DNA from: S012-113 sp039714715
GTDB lineage: Bacteria; Bacteroidota; Bacteroidia; Cytophagales; Cyclobacteriaceae
DNA length: 8,975 nt
Assembly (NCBI GenBank): GCA_039714715.1
Contig: JBDLIU010000184.1
Span: forward strand, 1 to 8,975
Direction: 5' to 3'
Shown: piece by piece, positions 7,054 through 8,975 of the stretch
Position numbering within the stretch: position 1 is the stretch's first letter
How the letters are laid out: the number at the start of each line of letters is the position of its first letter
Translations under genes and position numbers: made by a program
The notes under the pieces: generated by a model
What the model saw: the letters and a program-made list of their open reading frames with translations, nothing else
Database searches by the model: none
Told to the model about the DNA's origin: nothing

Positions 7054-8442
7054 ATGACATATAGACCATTAATTATAACTGTACTCTTTGTTTTGACTAC
7101 TGTAATAGCATTCAGTCAGGGATACAGGATAAACACCAAGGTTCACAATCAGAATGATACCGTAGCCTACCTGGGGCATCATTTTGCTACACAGCGTTAT
7201 CTTGATGACACAGCCAAAGTAGTGAATGGTGTAGCCGTGTTTGAAGGTGACAAAGAATTAACTGAAGGTATCTATTTTTATTACTCTCCTTCGCAGTATT
7301 TTGAGTTCCTGATAGGAGAACAACAATTCAGCATTGAAGGTACTGCACCTGATATAATCACTACCGCTAAAATCAAAGGATCACCTATCAATTTGGGATT
7401 TTTTGAGATGCAAAGGTATACCTCCACCAAAAGAAAAGAGGCAAAAGAGCTTCAAACTGCCATTGATTCGGCTACCGATGAGGCAGAAAAAGAAGAGTTG
7501 ACAAAAAAACTTAAAGCCATTGATAAGGAAGTAAAAGACATGCAAAAGTCAATGCAAGTCAAACATCCCGGGTCAATTTTGGATCGCCTGATCAGATTAA
7601 TGCAATCTCCCGAGGTGTCTCAAGTAGAAGAAAATAATGACCAGCTAGCCCGCTATAAATTCTATAAATCACATTACTGGGAAGGAATTGATATTGCTGA
7701 TCCCGGTCTTATCCGCTCACCACTCCTTCACAATAAGATTATTGATTACCTTGATAATGTAGTAATCCAGCAAGCCGATTCTGTAATAAAAGAAATTGAT
7801 GAATTATTAGAATCCGGTAAAAAAAGTGAAGAGGCATTTCGCTATCTGTTGATTACATTAACCAACAAATATGAAGCTTCACCTGTTATGGGTTTCGACA
7901 GGGTTTTTGTGCATCTTGTTGATAATTATTACGCAACTGGGCAAGCTACCTGGTCTGATGCAGAAACGGTTAAAAAACTAACTGACCGGGCTGCTACCAT
8001 GCGTCCTAACTTTATTGGCAACACTGCGCCAGGATTTGTTATGCAGGACACTCTCGGCACTGATTATAAACTGGAAGATTTCCATGCCAGGTATACAGTT
8101 TTATATTTCTATGATCCGGATTGTGGTCACTGTAAAAAAACTACTCCCTTGCTATACGAAATGTATCCTGAACTTCAGGCAAAGGATGTTGAAGTACTGG
8201 CAATTAATACCACCACAGATGGTAAGCGTTGGAGAAAATACATTCGTGATAATGAACTTGAATGGCACAATTTGGCTGACCTGGAGAATAAAACTTACTT
8301 CAAGTATTTCTACGACATAAGATCAACACCTATGGTCTATATACTTGATAAGGATAAAAAGATTGCGCTGAAAAAAATAGCTGTGGAAGACATTCCTGAA
8401 ATTATTGACCGGCTAATCGAGTTTGAAGATTCTAATGACTGA
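7054..8442 (+). CDS. Exported TlpA-like thioredoxin-fold protein with N-terminal DUF4369-like region
   Basis: A 462-residue exported protein. The signal peptide is MTYRPLIITVLFVLTTVIAFS, with Q22 probably the first mature residue. Residues 23 to about 100 form a beta-rich region (YRINTKVHNQNDTVAYLGHH) resembling the DUF4369 module common before thioredoxin domains in Bacteroidota. A charged helical stretch follows (about 127-170, KRKEAKELQTAIDSATDEAE), then a helical middle part of DUF5106-like character. The C-terminal thioredoxin fold (about 325-460) has the active site DPDCGHCKK (C357, C360) and the cis-Pro loop RSTPMV (P426). Both redox cysteines are present, so thiol-disulfide exchange in the periplasm is likely; the partner is unknown. 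Reading can extend upstream to a TTG at 6991, but those residues would disrupt the signal peptide, so the ATG at 7054 is chosen. Confidence 0.9.
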   Translation: MTYRPLIITVLFVLTTVIAFSQGYRINTKVHNQNDTVAYLGHHFATQRYLDDTAKVVNGVAVFEGDKELTEGIYFYYSPSQYFEFLIGEQQFSIEGTAPDIITTAKIKGSPINLGFFEMQRYTSTKRKEAKELQTAIDSATDEAEKEELTKKLKAIDKEVKDMQKSMQVKHPGSILDRLIRLMQSPEVSQVEENNDQLARYKFYKSHYWEGIDIADPGLIRSPLLHNKIIDYLDNVVIQQADSVIKEIDELLESGKKSEEAFRYLLITLTNKYEASPVMGFDRVFVHLVDNYYATGQATWSDAETVKKLTDRAATMRPNFIGNTAPGFVMQDTLGTDYKLEDFHARYTVLYFYDPDCGHCKKTTPLLYEMYPELQAKDVEVLAINTTTDGKRWRKYIRDNELEWHNLADLENKTYFKYFYDIRSTPMVYILDKDKKIALKKIAVEDIPEIIDRLIEFEDSND

Positions 8443-8444
8443 AA

Positions 8445-8482
8445 CCATATGTAATAATTGTCCCGTCAGGGACAACATATGG
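8445..8482. repeat. Hairpin 1 of the inverted-repeat element
   Basis: Outer arms CCATATGT (8445-8452) and ACATATGG (8475-8482) are perfect inverted repeats of 8 bp. Inner arms TGTCCC (8459-8464) and GGGACA (8469-8474) pair perfectly around a GTCA loop. The left side carries an extra AATAAT (8453-8458) that would form a six-base bulge. It begins 3 nt after the stop of the thioredoxin-like gene, so it would form in the 3' end of that transcript. There is no T-run directly after it, so it is not a standard intrinsic terminator. Confidence 0.7.
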
Positions 8483-8500
8483 GTAGAAAGTTATTAAGAG

Positions 8501-8531
8501 TTATATTCGTTCCGTCAGGTACGAGATATAA
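8501..8531. repeat. Hairpin 2 of the inverted-repeat element
   Basis: Left arm TTATATTCGTTCC (8501-8513) and right arm GGTACGAGATATAA (8518-8531) pair around a GTCA loop with one T-T mismatch and one bulged G. The loop and its closing CC/GG pairs are the same as in hairpin 1 although the outer stem sequence differs, which points to a shared architecture and not to chance. Confidence 0.6.
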
Positions 8532-8546
8532 TGTACCTACGGCACA
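8532..8546. repeat. Hairpin 3 of the inverted-repeat element
   Basis: TGTACC (8532-8537) and GGCACA (8541-8546) form a short stem with one A-C mismatch around a TAC loop. Read on the other strand it gives CCGTAGG, close to the CCGTCAGG of hairpins 1 and 2, so it is the mirrored counterpart of hairpin 2. Confidence 0.45.
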
Positions 8547-8582
8547 TTTTAAAAAACTACAGTTTTAAACCTACCAATATTT

Positions 8583-8598
8583 AGTCCCTAACAGGACT
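8583..8598. repeat. Hairpin 4 of the inverted-repeat element
   Basis: AGTCC (8583-8587) and GGACT (8594-8598) pair around CTAACA, followed on the plus strand by a run of four T (8598-8601). It is the mirror of hairpin 1: the reverse complement reads GTCCTGTTAGGGAC against GTCCCGTCAGGGAC. The stem is short and the T-run weak, so any terminator function for the plus-strand gene is only a possibility. Confidence 0.45.
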
Positions 8599-8633
8599 TT
8601 TGATTGTCTATCATGCCAAGATCCTTAATTCTC

Positions 8634-8975
8634 TTAACCCAACAAGTGATTGCAGATAATCCCTGTTGCCACAGCTACATTAAGTGATTCAGCACCACCT
8701 TTCCCCGGAATAGTAATCTTCTTAGATATATATGGAGAAAGCACCTGGCTAATTCCGTGAGATTCACTGCCCATTAGAATTATCCCTTTGTCAATCTTGC
8801 CCAGGTTATCCAGTGATTCTCCCTCAAGGTCAGCAGCCAGAATGTTTCCTTTATAATCGCTAAAAACTTCTTCCAGGTCAACATTTCGAACATTTACCCT
8901 CGTTAAAGAACCTTTAGAGGCACTCACTACTTTCGGGTTGTAAACATCAACAGAATTAGTACTAAGCAAAACTGT
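8634..8975 (-). CDS. TrmH/SpoU-family RNA 2'-O-methyltransferase, C-terminal part
   Basis: C-terminal about 113 residues of a SPOUT-class methyltransferase that transfers a methyl group from SAM to a ribose 2'-OH in rRNA or tRNA. The frame is open to the right edge (TVLLSTNSVDVYNPK), so the 5' part is outside the window and the TTG at 8967-8969 is an internal Leu codon. All three family motifs are visible in order: NPKVVSASKGSL (motif 1), ILMGSESHGIS (motif 2) and ITIPGKGGAESLNVAVATGI (motif 3), the last two forming the SAM-binding trefoil knot. The protein ends normally in CNHLLG. The substrate RNA (TrmH, RlmB or another TrmH-group enzyme) cannot be decided because the N-terminal substrate-binding domain is not visible. 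It is convergent with the thioredoxin-like gene across the inverted-repeat element. Confidence 0.93.
   Translation of the reverse strand, partial: TVLLSTNSVDVYNPKVVSASKGSLTRVNVRNVDLEEVFSDYKGNILAADLEGESLDNLGKIDKGIILMGSESHGISQVLSPYISKKITIPGKGGAESLNVAVATGIICNHLLG

Larger units (their letters stand above)
8445..8598. repeat. Nested inverted-repeat element (REP/MITE-like) between convergent genes
   Basis: A compact non-coding element occupies most of the 191-nt gap between two convergent genes. Its ends are imperfect terminal inverted repeats: 8460-8486 and the reverse complement of 8571-8597 agree at 22 of 27 positions. Inside, a second inverted pair is seen: CCGTCAGGTAC at 8512-8522 against CCGTAGGTAC in reverse at 8535-8544 (one base shorter). 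Four hairpins share CC...GG stems closed by GTCA, GTCA, TAC and TAAC-type loops. No target-site duplication or open reading frame is visible. Similar intergenic repeats with GTCCCGTCAGGGAC cores occur, as I recall, in many Bacteroidota genomes; copy number cannot be tested here. It could be a mobile non-autonomous element, a REP/BIME-like unit or a bidirectional transcription end. Confidence 0.65.

Noticed and set aside
8555..8570. AAAACT / AGTTTT inverted repeat as an intrinsic terminator
   Set aside because: The loop is only two bases, the stem is AT-only and no T-run follows; at most it is part of the larger element.

Overview
The window looks like a chromosomal segment of a member of the Bacteroidota, probably Cytophagales-like. 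The DNA is AT-rich, start codons lack Shine-Dalgarno motifs, one exact match to the Bacteroidota -7 promoter box (TAnnTTTG) is present, and the protein families are typical of the phylum: a secreted MORN-type repeat protein, a TlpA-like thioredoxin with a long N-terminal extension, and a purC / STAS / RNase Z gene order. The genus assignment is inference.

Layout. 1-830: 3' part of a thiolase gene (+). 867-2201: secreted protein made almost wholly of 16 MORN-like repeats (+). 2228-3665: three co-oriented minus-strand genes of unknown function: a secreted protein, a small two-helix membrane protein and a zinc-ribbon protein. 3666-3916: AT-rich divergent intergenic region. 3917-6976: tight plus-strand cluster of purC (purine synthesis), a STAS anti-anti-sigma-like protein, RNase Z (tRNA 3' processing) and a YhhQ-type queuosine-precursor transporter, with gaps of 13 and 9 nt and then a 1-nt overlap. 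7054-8442: exported thiol-disulfide oxidoreductase-like protein (+). 8445-8598: a compact element of nested inverted repeats between convergent genes. 8634-8975: C-terminal part of a TrmH/SpoU-family RNA 2'-O-methyltransferase (-), cut by the window edge.

Working together. The purC cluster is probably one transcript. RNase Z and the queuosine-precursor transporter both serve tRNA maturation, while purC feeds nucleotide supply and the STAS protein suggests a partner-switching input whose kinase or phosphatase partners are not here. The minus-strand trio is probably a small operon, but no function can be assigned. I see no phage, CRISPR, toxin or defence locus, and no clearly new multi-gene system. 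The most interesting non-coding signal is the inverted-repeat element near the right end.
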